64,000 nucleotides of DNA from UWMA-0277 sp965183885 (GCA_965183885.1 OZ238992.1:682001-746000); one strand, 5' to 3'. Counted from the stretch's first letter, positions 19,089-28,858 are shown. The notes: generated by a model from the sequence alone, not told the origin. A program made the numbers and translations.

Positions 19089-19501
19089 AATCTTTGTTTA
19101 TTAAATATTTCCCACAAAGAAAAGAAAAAAATAATACAAATCAAAAATACTCACAAAATTACTAACCCATACAAAACACCTATAAACATCTTGTTTTTAA
19201 CACTATAGCTGTTTTTTTCTAAATAAAAAAATAGTTGTACAAACAAATAACCCAAAATTATTGCCTCTTTTCACAATAAAAAAGCTTGCATTTTGTTAAT
19301 AACATTCTGAAATTACAAGAACAAACCATGGCAAGTGTTTTTGATTTTGTTAAAAACTTGCAAAAAACAGTAAAAAACAAACAAAAACTCGTTGTTTTTT
19401 GCGCAAAACAACAGAAAACCATTTGTTTTTTAAAAGAATTGTTTTCAACAAAATTAAATGCAATTAGGACTTAACTGCCAAACAAACTGAAAACGAAACA
19501 C
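19089..19501. other. 413-bp intergenic region upstream of the giant adhesin
   Basis: Very AT-rich DNA between two minus-strand genes. It holds candidate promoter boxes for the adhesin (19142-19149 and 19154-19161), a TTTTGCGCAAAA palindrome (19397-19408) and many short T/A homopolymers. A 62-codon frame on the plus strand (19286-19474) starts with TTG, has low-complexity composition and no family features, so I do not call it a gene. The hydrolase at 19502 ends here without a clear terminator. Confidence 0.6.
19142..19161 (-). promoter_or_regulatory. Candidate promoter boxes for the giant adhesin operon
   Basis: Two minus-strand TAnnTTTG matches, TATTTTTG (19149 to 19142) and TAATTTTG (19161 to 19154), lie 53-73 nt upstream of the start codon. 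A TTTTG at 19172-19176 is about 22 bp upstream of the first and could be its -33 element. Confidence 0.5.
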
Positions 19502-20272
19502 TTAGTCCAACAAACAGAAACCCATCACTTCGTTATAAAAAGCCTCAGGTTTTTGAGCATGCAACCAATGCCCAGCACCCTCCAAAGTTGCAATACTAAC
19601 ATCAGTAAAAACACCATTAATAAGCGCCACATCATCACTGTTTATATAGTTAGAATCCCCTCCCCTTAAAAAATGAGTAGGAATATTTAAACTTCCTTTT
19701 ATAAAGTCAGCCTCTTGGATATTTTTTATTTTCTCTAAAAGCACCTCAATATTAAAACGCCAAGCAAATTTTTTATTTTCATCTCTAAATAAATTCTTCA
19801 TTAAAAACAAACGCAAACTTGGCTCCTTAAAATAAGCCGAAAGCCCTAAATCTACTTCCGACCTACTACTATAAGCACTAAGATCCAAAGCAATTAATTT
19901 TTCTAATAAATTCTGATGAAAAGTAGTATCGTATATTCTTGGAGCAATATCAGCAACAATAAGCTTACTTATTATATTAGGATAAGTAAAAGCAAATTTC
20001 ATTGCCACCTTTCCTCCCAAAGAGTGCCCCAAAATAATTGGCTTTACTAAATTATGATCTTCAATATACTCTAAAACATCAGCACACATCACCTCATAAT
20101 TAAAAGCATCATCATGCGGAGAACGCCCATGATTCCTTAAATCAATTAAATGTACATTAGTATATTTTGCAAATTGTTTTCCTAAAGTATTCCAGTTATC
20201 ACTCATCCCAAATAAACCATGAATAACAATAAGTGGCTGCCCACTTCCATATATTTTTGAATGTAATTTCAT
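19502..20272 (-). CDS. Alpha/beta-fold hydrolase (YbfF-like esterase)
   Basis: A 256-residue cytoplasmic alpha/beta hydrolase. The oxyanion-side HGLFGMSDNW motif (about 18-27), the DLRNHGRS strand (44-51), the nucleophile elbow GHSLGG (Ser 84) and the C-terminal GAGHWLHAQKPEAF with the catalytic His are all present. The pattern is that of the YbfF/acyl-CoA esterase group, but the substrate cannot be assigned. The start codon overlaps the pdxJ stop by one base, so the pair is coupled. Confidence 0.85.
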   Translation of the reverse strand: MKLHSKIYGSGQPLIVIHGLFGMSDNWNTLGKQFAKYTNVHLIDLRNHGRSPHDDAFNYEVMCADVLEYIEDHNLVKPIILGHSLGGKVAMKFAFTYPNIISKLIVADIAPRIYDTTFHQNLLEKLIALDLSAYSSRSEVDLGLSAYFKEPSLRLFLMKNLFRDENKKFAWRFNIEVLLEKIKNIQEADFIKGSLNIPTHFLRGGDSNYINSDDVALINGVFTDVSIATLEGAGHWLHAQKPEAFYNEVMGFCLLD

Positions 20273-20982
20273 TATAATAAGTCTTTATACTTTTGGATAG
20301 TAGTCTCCAAGCCCAGATACAAGGCATCCGAAATTAAAGCATGACCAATAGACACCTCATCCAAATTTGGAATATTAGCCGAAAAATATTCTAGATTATC
20401 CAAATTTAAGTCATGCCCAGCGTTAATCCCTAAACCCAACTCAACTGCCTTAGCAGCAGCCCTAATATAAGGAGCTATTGCCTCTTCCTTATTATTTACA
20501 AAACCATCTGCATAATTTTCGGTATACAACTCTATACGATCAGCACCACATAAGCTTGCCCCCTTTACCATTTCAACATCAGGGTCAACAAAAATTGAAG
20601 TCCTAATCCCCAATGCTTTAAAGTCAGCTATTATTGCTTTCAGATATTCTTGATGTTTAACAGTATCCCAACCCGCACAAGAAGTCAACACATCAGGCCC
20701 ATCAGGAACTAAAGTTACTTGCTCTGGCTTCACCTCCATCACCAACTGTATAAAATCATCCGAAGGGTAACCTTCAATATTATATTCCGTGCTAATCACT
20801 GGTTTTATTGCAAACACATCCTTTTTAGTAATATGCCTTTCATCTGGCCTTGGATGTATTGTAATTCCATCAGCACCAAATTTCTGACATTTTACTGCAG
20901 CAGTAAGCACAGAAGGCAACTCTCCACCCCTAGCATTACGGATAGTCGCAATTTTATTAATATTTACACTCAATTTTGTCAT
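20272..20982 (-). CDS. pdxJ: Pyridoxine 5'-phosphate synthase PdxJ
   Basis: A 236-residue TIM-barrel enzyme that makes pyridoxine 5'-phosphate from 1-deoxyxylulose 5-phosphate and aminoacetone phosphate, the last ring-forming step of the DXP-dependent vitamin B6 route. Family features are MTKLSVNINKIATIRNARGG at the start, DGITIHPRPDERHI (about 38-51), QVTLVPD, RIELYTE and the AGHDLNLDNL phosphate-binding end. Length is normal. It leads a two-gene operon with the hydrolase; a promoter box lies 35 nt upstream. Confidence 0.95.
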   Translation of the reverse strand: MTKLSVNINKIATIRNARGGELPSVLTAAVKCQKFGADGITIHPRPDERHITKKDVFAIKPVISTEYNIEGYPSDDFIQLVMEVKPEQVTLVPDGPDVLTSCAGWDTVKHQEYLKAIIADFKALGIRTSIFVDPDVEMVKGASLCGADRIELYTENYADGFVNNKEEAIAPYIRAAAKAVELGLGINAGHDLNLDNLEYFSANIPNLDEVSIGHALISDALYLGLETTIQKYKDLL

Positions 20983-21017
20983 AAGCAGATACTTTAACGT
21001 TTATTAATACAAGTGCA

Positions 21018-21025
21018 CAAAGATA
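21018..21025 (-). promoter_or_regulatory. TAnnTTTG box for pdxJ
   Basis: Minus-strand TATCTTTG, 35 nt upstream of the pdxJ start. The 20983-21211 gap otherwise holds low-complexity CAACAACAACTA-type sequence and the divergent box for the CBS gene. Confidence 0.65.
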
Positions 21026-21199
21026 TAGATAATAAACAACAACTAGGTAGTAAGATATAAGACAGCTATACTTTTAAAACAGAGATAATAAAAAGAATAG
21101 AAAACTAAGCACAAGCACTTAATACTGAAATTTGGAACTGCAACAACAACTAGCAATTAAAAACCGGCAACTAAAAACTAACAACTAATAAGTAATGTT

Positions 21200-21207
21200 T
21201 ATGTTTG
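21200..21207 (+). promoter_or_regulatory. TAnnTTTG box, near-leaderless CBS gene
   Basis: TATGTTTG, with 4 nt between the box and the ATG at 21212. Confidence 0.65.
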
Positions 21208-21211
21208 TCCT

Positions 21212-21871
21212 ATGCAAGCAAGCGAATTAATATCATCATCCTTAATACCACTACACCCAAATGATAGCGGAACAAAAGCTTTGTCATTAATGGATGAACT
21301 AAGGGTGAATCACCTTGCAGTAGTACACGACACTAATTATTTAGGGATACTCTCCGAAAAAGAGATCCTAAACTGGAACAACACAGAAGAACTTATTAAG
21401 GAACACCTTTCTGAATTGTCAGGCCCAAGCATATTAGAAACACAGCATTTTTTTGATATTATACAAATTGCAGAAGCTAATAACCTAAGTGTTATCCCTA
21501 TTTTAAATGACAAGAAACAATACCTAGGCGCTATTACCAATAGAAAACTACTTTACCAAATTGCAAAAAGTACAGGTATACAAAGTAAAGGAGGATTACT
21601 TGTATTAAAAATGAAACAAACTGATTATAGTATGAGTGAAATTTCCAGAATTATTGAATCGAACAACACTAAAATACTAAGCTCCCACATTAACCCAGTT
21701 AGCAACCTAGAAATTGAACTTACTTTAAAACTTAATAAAGTCAATATCACTGCTATTGTAAAAGATTTTGAACGATTTGGATATACTATTTCAGCAACCT
21801 TTAACCAAAATGACAATAACAACGATTACTTTGACAGGTACGAGTCTTTAATGCGATTTTTAAACCCCTAA
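21212..21871 (+). CDS. CBS-domain protein (AcuB-like)
   Basis: A 219-residue protein with two tandem CBS motifs (residues about 8-60 and 72-125; NHLAVVHDTNYLGILSEKEIL and SVIPILNDKKQYLGAITNR) and a C-terminal ACT-like half (about 135-205) with alternating strands. CBS pairs bind adenine nucleotides and act as regulatory sensors. It sits directly before the Omp85-like and nadK genes, a fixed order in this phylum, but its partner is unknown. The start follows a promoter box by 4 nt. Confidence 0.8.
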   Translation: MQASELISSSLIPLHPNDSGTKALSLMDELRVNHLAVVHDTNYLGILSEKEILNWNNTEELIKEHLSELSGPSILETQHFFDIIQIAEANNLSVIPILNDKKQYLGAITNRKLLYQIAKSTGIQSKGGLLVLKMKQTDYSMSEISRIIESNNTKILSSHINPVSNLEIELTLKLNKVNITAIVKDFERFGYTISATFNQNDNNNDYFDRYESLMRFLNP

Positions 21872-21873
21872 TA

Positions 21874-23262
21874 ATGAAAAAAACTCTATTATTTTTATTT
21901 TTCTGCTCGCTACTAAGCTCAATATCAGCCCAAGAGCTTCTTAAAATTAGCTCTATCACTATTAAAGGAAACAGTAAAACCAAAGAAAGCATTATTCATC
22001 GCGAGCTTTCATTTGCAGCAGGATCAAAAATCTCACCTGAAGACCTAGCACTTCAAATAAATACAAGTAAAGCAAACCTTACCAACCTAAAACTTTTTAA
22101 TTTTATTGACATAACAAGCAAAAACAATAATAACACTGTCGACATAACAATAAATCTAGTTGAAAGATGGTACATCTGGCCCTATCCTATTTTTGAAATA
22201 TCCGATCGTAATTTTAACAGTTGGTGGAAAGAATTTCAAGCGTCAAATTATAGTGATTTTTCTCATCTTAATTATGGGGTGTTTTTTAATTGGGAAAACT
22301 TTAGAGGACGAAATGAACTTCTAAAAATTAAAATAAGACGAGGATTTAAAGAACATTACCTATTTTCTTACAAAATGCCCTATCTTAATAAATCCAAAAC
22401 TCTTGGAATAAGTACAGACCTACAACTCTTTAGAAGAAAAAGCACATTTTACAACACTATTAATAATAAGCTAGAATACTATAAAAATGACAATAACTAT
22501 ACAAGCAAAGATTACGCCGCAATAACACAACTTAGTTATAGGAAAGGACTGCACCAAACTCACACCCTAAAGTTTAGCTATTTTAATTCTATTATAGACA
22601 AAAATATTACAACCCTTAACCCTAACTATTTAGGGAACAATAAGGATAAAGCTTATTATTTTAGACTAGGTTACCAAACTATCTATGAAAAAAGAGACAA
22701 TAGCACCTACCCTCTTCAGGGACACTTTTTAAGTTTTTCAATAAATAAATACTTTAAAGGCTCAACTAGTACAGATCATTTATCAGCTTCATTCAAAGCT
22801 GAAAAACACTTTAATTTAAGACCAAAACTTTACTTAGGAAGCAGCTTTAAAGCAAAAACAAGTACAGAAGGAAAGCAACCTTACCATACTCAAAAAGCAT
22901 TAGGCTTTGATGATTATATAAGAGGATATGAATATTATGTAGTAGATGGGCAGCAGTATTGGCTTAGCAAATCAGCCTTAAAATACGCTATAATTGAAAA
23001 AACAAATTTCAATATTCCCTACCTTAAAATGAAGCAATTCAACAAATCATATTACTCTTTATATATTTCAATTTTTTCTGATTTGGGCTATGTTAAAAAC
23101 AATGAATTACAGCCTTCCAATACATTAAACAATTCCTTGCTTTGGAGCAAAGGTATTGGGCTTGATTATGTAACTTATTACGATAAATTATTAAGAATTG
23201 AATATTCTATTAACCATTTAGGAGAAAAAGGAGTATTTTTACACTTTTCAAATCCGTTTTAA
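21874..23262 (+). CDS. Omp85/BamA-superfamily outer membrane protein with short POTRA region
   Basis: A 462-residue outer membrane protein. Signal peptide 1-19 (...SSISAQ), then about 90 residues with POTRA character (LKISSITIKGNSKTKESIIHRELS ... LKLFNFIDI; shown here in parts), then a barrel of about 350 residues. The barrel keeps the YIRGYEYYVVDG segment, the Omp85 RG-Y/F motif that sits inside the pore. It ends in Phe. It is much shorter than BamA, which is encoded 2.5 kb downstream, so it is probably a specialised single- or two-POTRA member whose client is unknown. It starts 3 nt after the CBS gene and is probably cotranscribed with nadK. Confidence 0.75.
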   Translation: MKKTLLFLFFCSLLSSISAQELLKISSITIKGNSKTKESIIHRELSFAAGSKISPEDLALQINTSKANLTNLKLFNFIDITSKNNNNTVDITINLVERWYIWPYPIFEISDRNFNSWWKEFQASNYSDFSHLNYGVFFNWENFRGRNELLKIKIRRGFKEHYLFSYKMPYLNKSKTLGISTDLQLFRRKSTFYNTINNKLEYYKNDNNYTSKDYAAITQLSYRKGLHQTHTLKFSYFNSIIDKNITTLNPNYLGNNKDKAYYFRLGYQTIYEKRDNSTYPLQGHFLSFSINKYFKGSTSTDHLSASFKAEKHFNLRPKLYLGSSFKAKTSTEGKQPYHTQKALGFDDYIRGYEYYVVDGQQYWLSKSALKYAIIEKTNFNIPYLKMKQFNKSYYSLYISIFSDLGYVKNNELQPSNTLNNSLLWSKGIGLDYVTYYDKLLRIEYSINHLGEKGVFLHFSNPF

Positions 23263-23265
23263 ATT

Positions 23266-24144
23266 ATGCAAATAGCCTTATTTGGAAGCCCATTTTCAGA
23301 GCATTTTACCAAGTACATACAACACTTAGTAAAAAAACTAGAAGCTGAACATATTCAAATTTTTGTAGAAGAAGAGTTTAATGTTTTTTTACAAAATAAC
23401 ATTCGGTTCAACAAAAAAGTACGCACTTTTAACAGCTATGAAACCCTAAAAGGAAAAGTTGATTTCCTATTTAGTATTGGAGGCGACGGAACACTACTAA
23501 AAGCTGTAACTTATGTACGTGAGTCAGAAATTCCAATTATGGGAATTAACACAGGAAGATTAGGATTTATATCTAGTATATCAGCGGCTCAAATTGATGA
23601 CGCTGTAAATGATATTATGAAAGGAAACTACACTATTAATGAACGAACATTATTAGAACTTCACACTAACAAAGGCCTTTTTAAAGAAAAGAATTTTGCA
23701 TTAAATGAGGTAGCAGTTTCCAAAAAAGATACTTCATCAATGATTAGAATAGATGCTTTTGTTGATGATGAATTTTTAAACACCTATTGGGCTGACGGAC
23801 TAGTCGTTTCCACCCCTACAGGATCAACAGGGTATTCACTAAGCTGTGGAGGGCCTATAATTATGCCAGGAACAAACAACATAATTATTACTCCAAATGC
23901 TCCTCACAATTTAAATGTACGCCCTATCGTTATTGACGACAATAGTGTTATAAAACTTAAAGTTGAAGACAGGGACCAATTAGCCTTAGTATCATTGGAT
24001 TCTCGATCAAGAGCTTTTGATTCGGAAACGGAACTAATTATTAAAAAAGCAAGCTTTAAAATTAAACTAGTACAACCACAAAATAATAGCTTCACCACTA
24101 CCATAAGACACAAATTAATGTGGGGATTGGATAAAAGAGGCTAA
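23266..24144 (+). CDS. nadK: NAD kinase
   Basis: A 292-residue enzyme that phosphorylates NAD to NADP. The signature SIGGDGTLLKA (about 71-81) with the catalytic GGDG, then GINTGRLGFIS (about 99-109), NEVAV (about 147) and the TPTGSTGYSLSCGGPI motif (about 184-199) are all intact. Length is normal. It follows the Omp85-like gene by 3 nt in an operon. Confidence 0.95.
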   Translation: MQIALFGSPFSEHFTKYIQHLVKKLEAEHIQIFVEEEFNVFLQNNIRFNKKVRTFNSYETLKGKVDFLFSIGGDGTLLKAVTYVRESEIPIMGINTGRLGFISSISAAQIDDAVNDIMKGNYTINERTLLELHTNKGLFKEKNFALNEVAVSKKDTSSMIRIDAFVDDEFLNTYWADGLVVSTPTGSTGYSLSCGGPIIMPGTNNIIITPNAPHNLNVRPIVIDDNSVIKLKVEDRDQLALVSLDSRSRAFDSETELIIKKASFKIKLVQPQNNSFTTTIRHKLMWGLDKRG

Positions 24145-24171
24145 TAATCACATCATAACACTACAAATAAG

Positions 24172-24179
24172 TATATTTG
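24172..24179 (+). promoter_or_regulatory. TAnnTTTG box for porG
   Basis: TATATTTG, 17 nt before the ATG at 24197. Confidence 0.6.
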
Positions 24180-24196
24180 CAAATTATTGATATATC

Positions 24197-25054
24197 ATGA
24201 TTATGAAAAGCTATATTTTACCCGTACAAAAAGTTAAAACTCTACTGCTATTAATTAGCTTTATTACCCTAGGGTTTAGTGCAAATGCACAATACAAAAC
24301 AAATACTGAAATTGGCGTATTAGGTGGTACCTCGTATTATTTAGGAGATTTAAACACAACCCACTTTAGCCAAAGTAGTGCCGTTGCAGGACTTGTATTT
24401 AGAAAGAATATTGACAGAAGAATTACTTATAAAGCTGAGTTATTATACCTCAATGTAAAAGCTGATGATTTAAACAATACAGGAGATACTATTGCTGAAG
24501 ACAGACAGCTACACTTCAAATCAGCAATATATGAACTTTCAGGACAAATAGAATTTAATTTTTTACCTTACGAAACTGGAAACTCTTTATACCCTTGGAC
24601 TCCTTTTATTTACGGCGGATTTTCAATGTTTGCTTTTAATCCAAAAGCTGAAAACAAAGAAGGGCAATGGGTTGACCTACAACCTTTAGGAACAGAAGGA
24701 CAAGGAACAACTTCATTCCCTAATAGAGATAAATATGCTTTAACCCAATTTGCAATAGCTATGGGTGGTGGATTTAAAATTGCTGTAGGAGAAAGTTTCA
24801 ATATCATACTTGAATATGGAACTCGTAAAACCTTTACAGATTACCTTGATGATGTAAGTACTACCTACCCTGGTGCATCAGTACTACAGGCTGAATACGG
24901 AAATAATGCCGCTAACCAAATGTCAGACCCAACAGGAACACATCAACTTGGAGGAGATCAAAGAGGTAATCCTGATAAAAAAGACTGGTATTCTTATGCA
25001 GGAATTACACTTTCCTTTAAGTTAAGAAACGACACAAAAGGTTGCAATTACTAA
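24197..25054 (+). CDS. porG: DUF6089 family outer membrane protein, PorG-like T9SS component
   Basis: A 285-residue protein (or 283 if the second ATG at 24203 is used). The signal peptide ends ...GFSANAQ. An eight-strand-type outer membrane barrel follows, with EIGVLGGTSYYLGDLN at its start, which is typical of DUF6089. In Porphyromonas gingivalis the equivalent gene porG (PG0189) sits directly before uppS, bamA and two skp genes, as here; PorG is an outer membrane component associated with the PorK/PorN ring of the type IX secretion system. The symbol rests on family plus this conserved order. It links to the T9SS tail on the giant adhesin. Confidence 0.75.
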   Translation: MIMKSYILPVQKVKTLLLLISFITLGFSANAQYKTNTEIGVLGGTSYYLGDLNTTHFSQSSAVAGLVFRKNIDRRITYKAELLYLNVKADDLNNTGDTIAEDRQLHFKSAIYELSGQIEFNFLPYETGNSLYPWTPFIYGGFSMFAFNPKAENKEGQWVDLQPLGTEGQGTTSFPNRDKYALTQFAIAMGGGFKIAVGESFNIILEYGTRKTFTDYLDDVSTTYPGASVLQAEYGNNAANQMSDPTGTHQLGGDQRGNPDKKDWYSYAGITLSFKLRNDTKGCNY

Positions 25055-25078
25055 ACAAAGTACCCGCAACAAGACTGA

Positions 25079-25801
25079 ATGGAAAGCATAGATAAAAATA
25101 AATTACCTAAACACATAGCTATTACCATGGATGGTAATGGGAGATGGGCAAAAACAAAGGGAAAACTTAGAGTTTTTGGACATCAAAACGGTGTAAAAGC
25201 AGTACGAGATACCGTAGAAGCTGCTGCTGAAATTGGGATTGAATATTTAACATTATATGCATTTTCAACTGAAAACTGGAACCGACCAGCAACAGAAGTA
25301 AATGCCTTAATGACACTGTTAGTTTCTGCAATAAATAAAGAAACTAAAACTTTAATGGATAATAATATCCGTTTAAGTACCATTGGAGATATAGAGCAAC
25401 TCCCTAAAAAAGCACAAAAAGAATTAGCTGAAGCTATTGAAAAAACTAAAGACAATACAAGAATGACCCTAGTACTTGCTCTAAGCTACAGCAGTAGATG
25501 GGAAATACTAAATGCCGTAAAAAACATAGTAAAAGATAAAATTGATATAGATACAATTAATGAAGCAACATTTCAGCAATATCTTACTACAAAAAGCGTT
25601 CCTGACCCTGAATTATTAATAAGAACAAGTGGTGAACACCGTATAAGTAATTTTTTACTTTGGCAAATTGCTTATACCGAACTGTATTTTACCGATACAC
25701 TTTGGCCCGACTTTAGGAAAAGTGATTTGGAAAAAGCAATATTAGATTATCAGCAAAGAGAAAGACGATTTGGAAAAACAACTGAACAAATACATGCCTA
25801 A
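25079..25801 (+). CDS. uppS: Isoprenyl transferase (undecaprenyl diphosphate synthase)
   Basis: A 240-residue cis-prenyltransferase that makes the C55 lipid carrier for peptidoglycan and surface polysaccharides. The catalytic MDGNGRWAK motif (Asp 18), the FGHQNG substrate region, LTLYAFSTENWNRP (about 57-70) and PELLIRTSGEHRISNF near the end are intact. Its stop overlaps the bamA start by 8 bp. Confidence 0.95.
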   Translation: MESIDKNKLPKHIAITMDGNGRWAKTKGKLRVFGHQNGVKAVRDTVEAAAEIGIEYLTLYAFSTENWNRPATEVNALMTLLVSAINKETKTLMDNNIRLSTIGDIEQLPKKAQKELAEAIEKTKDNTRMTLVLALSYSSRWEILNAVKNIVKDKIDIDTINEATFQQYLTTKSVPDPELLIRTSGEHRISNFLLWQIAYTELYFTDTLWPDFRKSDLEKAILDYQQRERRFGKTTEQIHA

Positions 25802-28319
25802 AATTTTGAATAAAATAGCAACACTTATCATCTGCTTACTTGCCTTTAGCAGTAATGCACAAACAATTGAAGAAATTGATTATTCCAATCCTAAAAGCTA
25901 TGAAATTGGAGGCATAACCGTTAGTGGTGCTGATCATTTAAATGACAATACCTTAATTGCAATATCTGGGCTAGTAGTTGGAGAGAAAATCCAAATTCCT
26001 AGTGACAATATTAGCTTTGCTATTACTAAACTCTGGAAACAAGGACTATTTGCTGATGTCAATATCAGTATTGAAAAAATTACTGGAGATATTGTTTACT
26101 TAAATATTAATTTAAAAGAACACAGCAGGTTATCTAAGTTTAAATTTAAAGGGAAAGTCAGTAAGTCTGACATCACTTCTTTAAAAGAAGAATTAGGTTT
26201 AATGAGAGGTAAAATACTAACTAATAACTTAATTAATAATAGCGTTAACACTATTAAAACCTATTTTATTAATAAAGGATTCCTAAACATTACAGTAGGG
26301 CATTCTACAACTGTTGATTCTGCAACTGCCAACTCCAAAAATCTTATCTTTAACATTAACAAAGGTGAAAAAGTTAAGATAAAAGAGATTATTGTTAAAG
26401 GAAGAACTAAAGTCCTAAATCCTAAAAAAACATTCTTCAATAGGAAAGATACTGTTTATGCTTTAAGCAATCGTAAGCTTAAAAAAAGTATGAAAGAAAC
26501 AAAGGTTAAAAACTTCTGGCGCATCTTTAAGGTATCTAAGTTTATTTCCTCAAATTACAAAGATGACAAGGAGAATATAATTGCTAAATATAATGAAATT
26601 GGTTACAGAGATGCTCGTATCATTGCTGATACAACTTATCTTAATAATGATAACACCTTAACCATAGAACTAACGATTGATGAAGGAGAAACATATACAT
26701 TTGGAAGCATCAATTTTGCTGGAAACACCGTTTACAATAACGATGAACTTAATAAACAGCTTGGGATAAAAGAAGGAAGTGTATTCGATCAATCTATACT
26801 TGATGCACGTTTATTTGGGAGTCCTGACGGGAATGATATTAGCTCTCTTTATCTTGATAATGGTTATTTATTTTTTAACGCAACTCCTGTTGAGATAGCT
26901 GCCGACAATAGAGAAATTGATTTAGAAATTAGAGTATACGAAGGAAAGCAAGCAAGGATAAACAAGGTAGGGATTACTGGAAATACAAAAACAAATGACC
27001 ATGTTATTATGCGAGAAATTCGTACTAGACCTGGTGACTTATTTAAGCGATCAGACATTATGCGATCACAAAGGGAGCTTGCTCAAATGCCATTTTTTGA
27101 TGCAGAAAGGTTTGACGTAAAAGTAGAACCAGATCCTGTAAGAAATGAAGTAGATATCACTTATGTACTATCTGAAAAATCATCTGACCAAATCCAATTA
27201 CAAGGAGGCTGGGGTGCCGGAAGAATTGTTGGGTCATTAGGATTAACTTTTGACAATTTTTCAACTAAGAATTTCTTTAAAAGAGATAAATGGTCTCCAC
27301 TACCATCTGGAGATGGGCAACGTTTATCCTTATCAGCATCTTCTAACGGAATTTATTATCAAAACTACAACCTATCCTTTACTGAACCTTGGTTAGGAGG
27401 TAAAAAACCACAATCATTAACAGTTTCTTTATACAGATCTATCTCATCAAACGGACAAAGTGGCGATAATAGAGAAGCAATAGAAATTACAGGACTAACA
27501 CTAGGATTAGGAAAACGATTAAAATATCCTGATGATTTCTTTACAATCTATAATGCAATTAATTTTCAGCAATATAAACTTATTAATTCGCAATCATTCT
27601 TCTCATTTAAAAATGGGTATTCTAACAATATTAACTTTAATACTGTTATCAGCAGAAACTCAGTTGATCAATTAACATTCCCAAGAAGAGGAGCAAATAT
27701 ATCTTTAGGGTTAAAAATTACTCCTCCCTACTCATTATTTGACGGAATAGCAGACTACAGCACAGTAAGTGATCAAGAAAAATATGAGTTCATTGAGTAC
27801 TACAAATGGAACTTTAAATCATCATGGTATTCTGCATTTACTGACAAACTTATACTTGCTACAAGAATAGAAATGGGACTTTTAGGAGCTTATAACAATA
27901 ACCTAGGAATAGCACCTTTTGAAAGATTTTATCTTGGAGGAGACGGGCTAAGCGGAATGGGAATGGTATTTGACGGTAGAGAGCTAATTGCATTAAGAGG
28001 GTATAGTAACAATTCAGTATCTTCACAAACTGGATCTACAATTTACAGTAAATACACTTCTGAATTAAGATATGCTTTAAGCTTAAACCCTAGCTCTACC
28101 ATGTATGCTTTAGCATTTGTAGAAGGAGGAAATGCATGGGATAATTTTGACAATTTTAACCCATTTGGAGTAAAACGTTCAGCAGGATTTGGAGTTAGAA
28201 TCATGCTTCCTATGATAGGAATGATGGGCTTAGATTATGGTTGGGGGCTAGATGACATCCCTGGAAATCCTAATGCAAATGGCGGACAATTTCATTTCTC
28301 TATAGGTCAACAATTTTAA
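25794..28319 (+). CDS. bamA: Outer membrane protein assembly factor BamA
   Basis: An 841-residue Omp85 protein that inserts beta-barrel proteins into the outer membrane. Signal peptide 1-22 (...FSSNAQ), five POTRA domains in about residues 35-430 (GGITVSGADHLND, LSKFKFKGKVS, KIKEIIVKGRT, TFGSINFAGNT, RINKVGITGNT mark their starts), then a 16-strand barrel with the ALRGYSNN RGY motif. I choose the ATG at 25794: the signal peptide begins at MPKILNK and the upstream in-frame codons lie inside uppS. The overlap with uppS indicates coupling. Confidence 0.95.
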   Translation: MPKILNKIATLIICLLAFSSNAQTIEEIDYSNPKSYEIGGITVSGADHLNDNTLIAISGLVVGEKIQIPSDNISFAITKLWKQGLFADVNISIEKITGDIVYLNINLKEHSRLSKFKFKGKVSKSDITSLKEELGLMRGKILTNNLINNSVNTIKTYFINKGFLNITVGHSTTVDSATANSKNLIFNINKGEKVKIKEIIVKGRTKVLNPKKTFFNRKDTVYALSNRKLKKSMKETKVKNFWRIFKVSKFISSNYKDDKENIIAKYNEIGYRDARIIADTTYLNNDNTLTIELTIDEGETYTFGSINFAGNTVYNNDELNKQLGIKEGSVFDQSILDARLFGSPDGNDISSLYLDNGYLFFNATPVEIAADNREIDLEIRVYEGKQARINKVGITGNTKTNDHVIMREIRTRPGDLFKRSDIMRSQRELAQMPFFDAERFDVKVEPDPVRNEVDITYVLSEKSSDQIQLQGGWGAGRIVGSLGLTFDNFSTKNFFKRDKWSPLPSGDGQRLSLSASSNGIYYQNYNLSFTEPWLGGKKPQSLTVSLYRSISSNGQSGDNREAIEITGLTLGLGKRLKYPDDFFTIYNAINFQQYKLINSQSFFSFKNGYSNNINFNTVISRNSVDQLTFPRRGANISLGLKITPPYSLFDGIADYSTVSDQEKYEFIEYYKWNFKSSWYSAFTDKLILATRIEMGLLGAYNNNLGIAPFERFYLGGDGLSGMGMVFDGRELIALRGYSNNSVSSQTGSTIYSKYTSELRYALSLNPSSTMYALAFVEGGNAWDNFDNFNPFGVKRSAGFGVRIMLPMIGMMGLDYGWGLDDIPGNPNANGGQFHFSIGQQF

Positions 28320-28320
28320 T

Positions 28321-28328
28321 TATATTTG
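28321..28328 (+). promoter_or_regulatory. TAnnTTTG box before the first skp gene
   Basis: TATATTTG begins 2 nt after the bamA stop and 24 nt before the skp ATG. Confidence 0.55.
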
Positions 28329-28351
28329 TAAACTGAAAAAACAATCATATT

Positions 28352-28858
28352 ATGAGAATCTTATTTTTATTAATAGCATTTAGTGTTACAACACTTACTA
28401 CACAAGCTCAAAAATTTGCTTATGTTGATACTGATTATATTTTAAATAAGATCCCTGAATTTAAGCAAGCACAAGACAAGTTAGATGCACTTGCAACTGA
28501 TTGGCAAAAAGAAATTGAAAACAAATATGCTGATGTAGATCAGATGTACAGAGCATATCAACAAGAACAAGTGCTTTTAACTGATGAAATGAAAGCAAAA
28601 AGAGAAGAAGCAATTATTAGTAAAGAAAAGGATGCTAAAGATTTACAACAAAAATACTTTGGAACTGAAGGAGACCTTTATATAAAAAGACAAGAACTAA
28701 TAAAGCCAATACAGGATAAAGTATATACCGCTATTCAACAATTAGCAGCAGATAATAAATATGCAATTGTATTTGATAGCTCAAGTGATTTAATCATGCT
28801 TTATAAAAATAACAACTTAGACAAAAGCGATAAAGTACTAAGCATATTAGGGTACTAA
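28352..28858 (+). CDS. Skp/OmpH family periplasmic chaperone (copy 1)
   Basis: A 168-residue protein with a signal peptide (1-19, ...LTTQAQ), the start-of-family segment KFAYVDTDYILNKIPEF, long coiled-coil arms (about 45-115) and the C-terminal YAIVFDSSSDLIMLY strand. Skp-type trimers hold unfolded outer membrane proteins in the periplasm. A direct neighbour of bamA, as usual in the phylum. Confidence 0.9.
   Translation: MRILFLLIAFSVTTLTTQAQKFAYVDTDYILNKIPEFKQAQDKLDALATDWQKEIENKYADVDQMYRAYQQEQVLLTDEMKAKREEAIISKEKDAKDLQQKYFGTEGDLYIKRQELIKPIQDKVYTAIQQLAADNKYAIVFDSSSDLIMLYKNNNLDKSDKVLSILGY

Noticed and set aside
19397..19408. Palindrome TTTTGCGCAAAA upstream of the giant adhesin as an operator
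   Set aside because: It is more than 300 bp upstream of the start codon, in very AT-rich DNA where such palindromes arise easily; no second copy is seen in the window.
19286..19474. A 62-codon plus-strand frame upstream of the giant adhesin
   Set aside because: TTG start, Lys/Gln/Asn-rich low-complexity product, no promoter box and no recognisable motif; it sits in AT-rich promoter DNA.
21874..23262. Calling the Omp85-like gene a second bamA or a tamA
   Set aside because: It has a much shorter POTRA region than BamA, a true bamA lies downstream, and there is no tamB-like gene beside it. A neutral superfamily name is safer.
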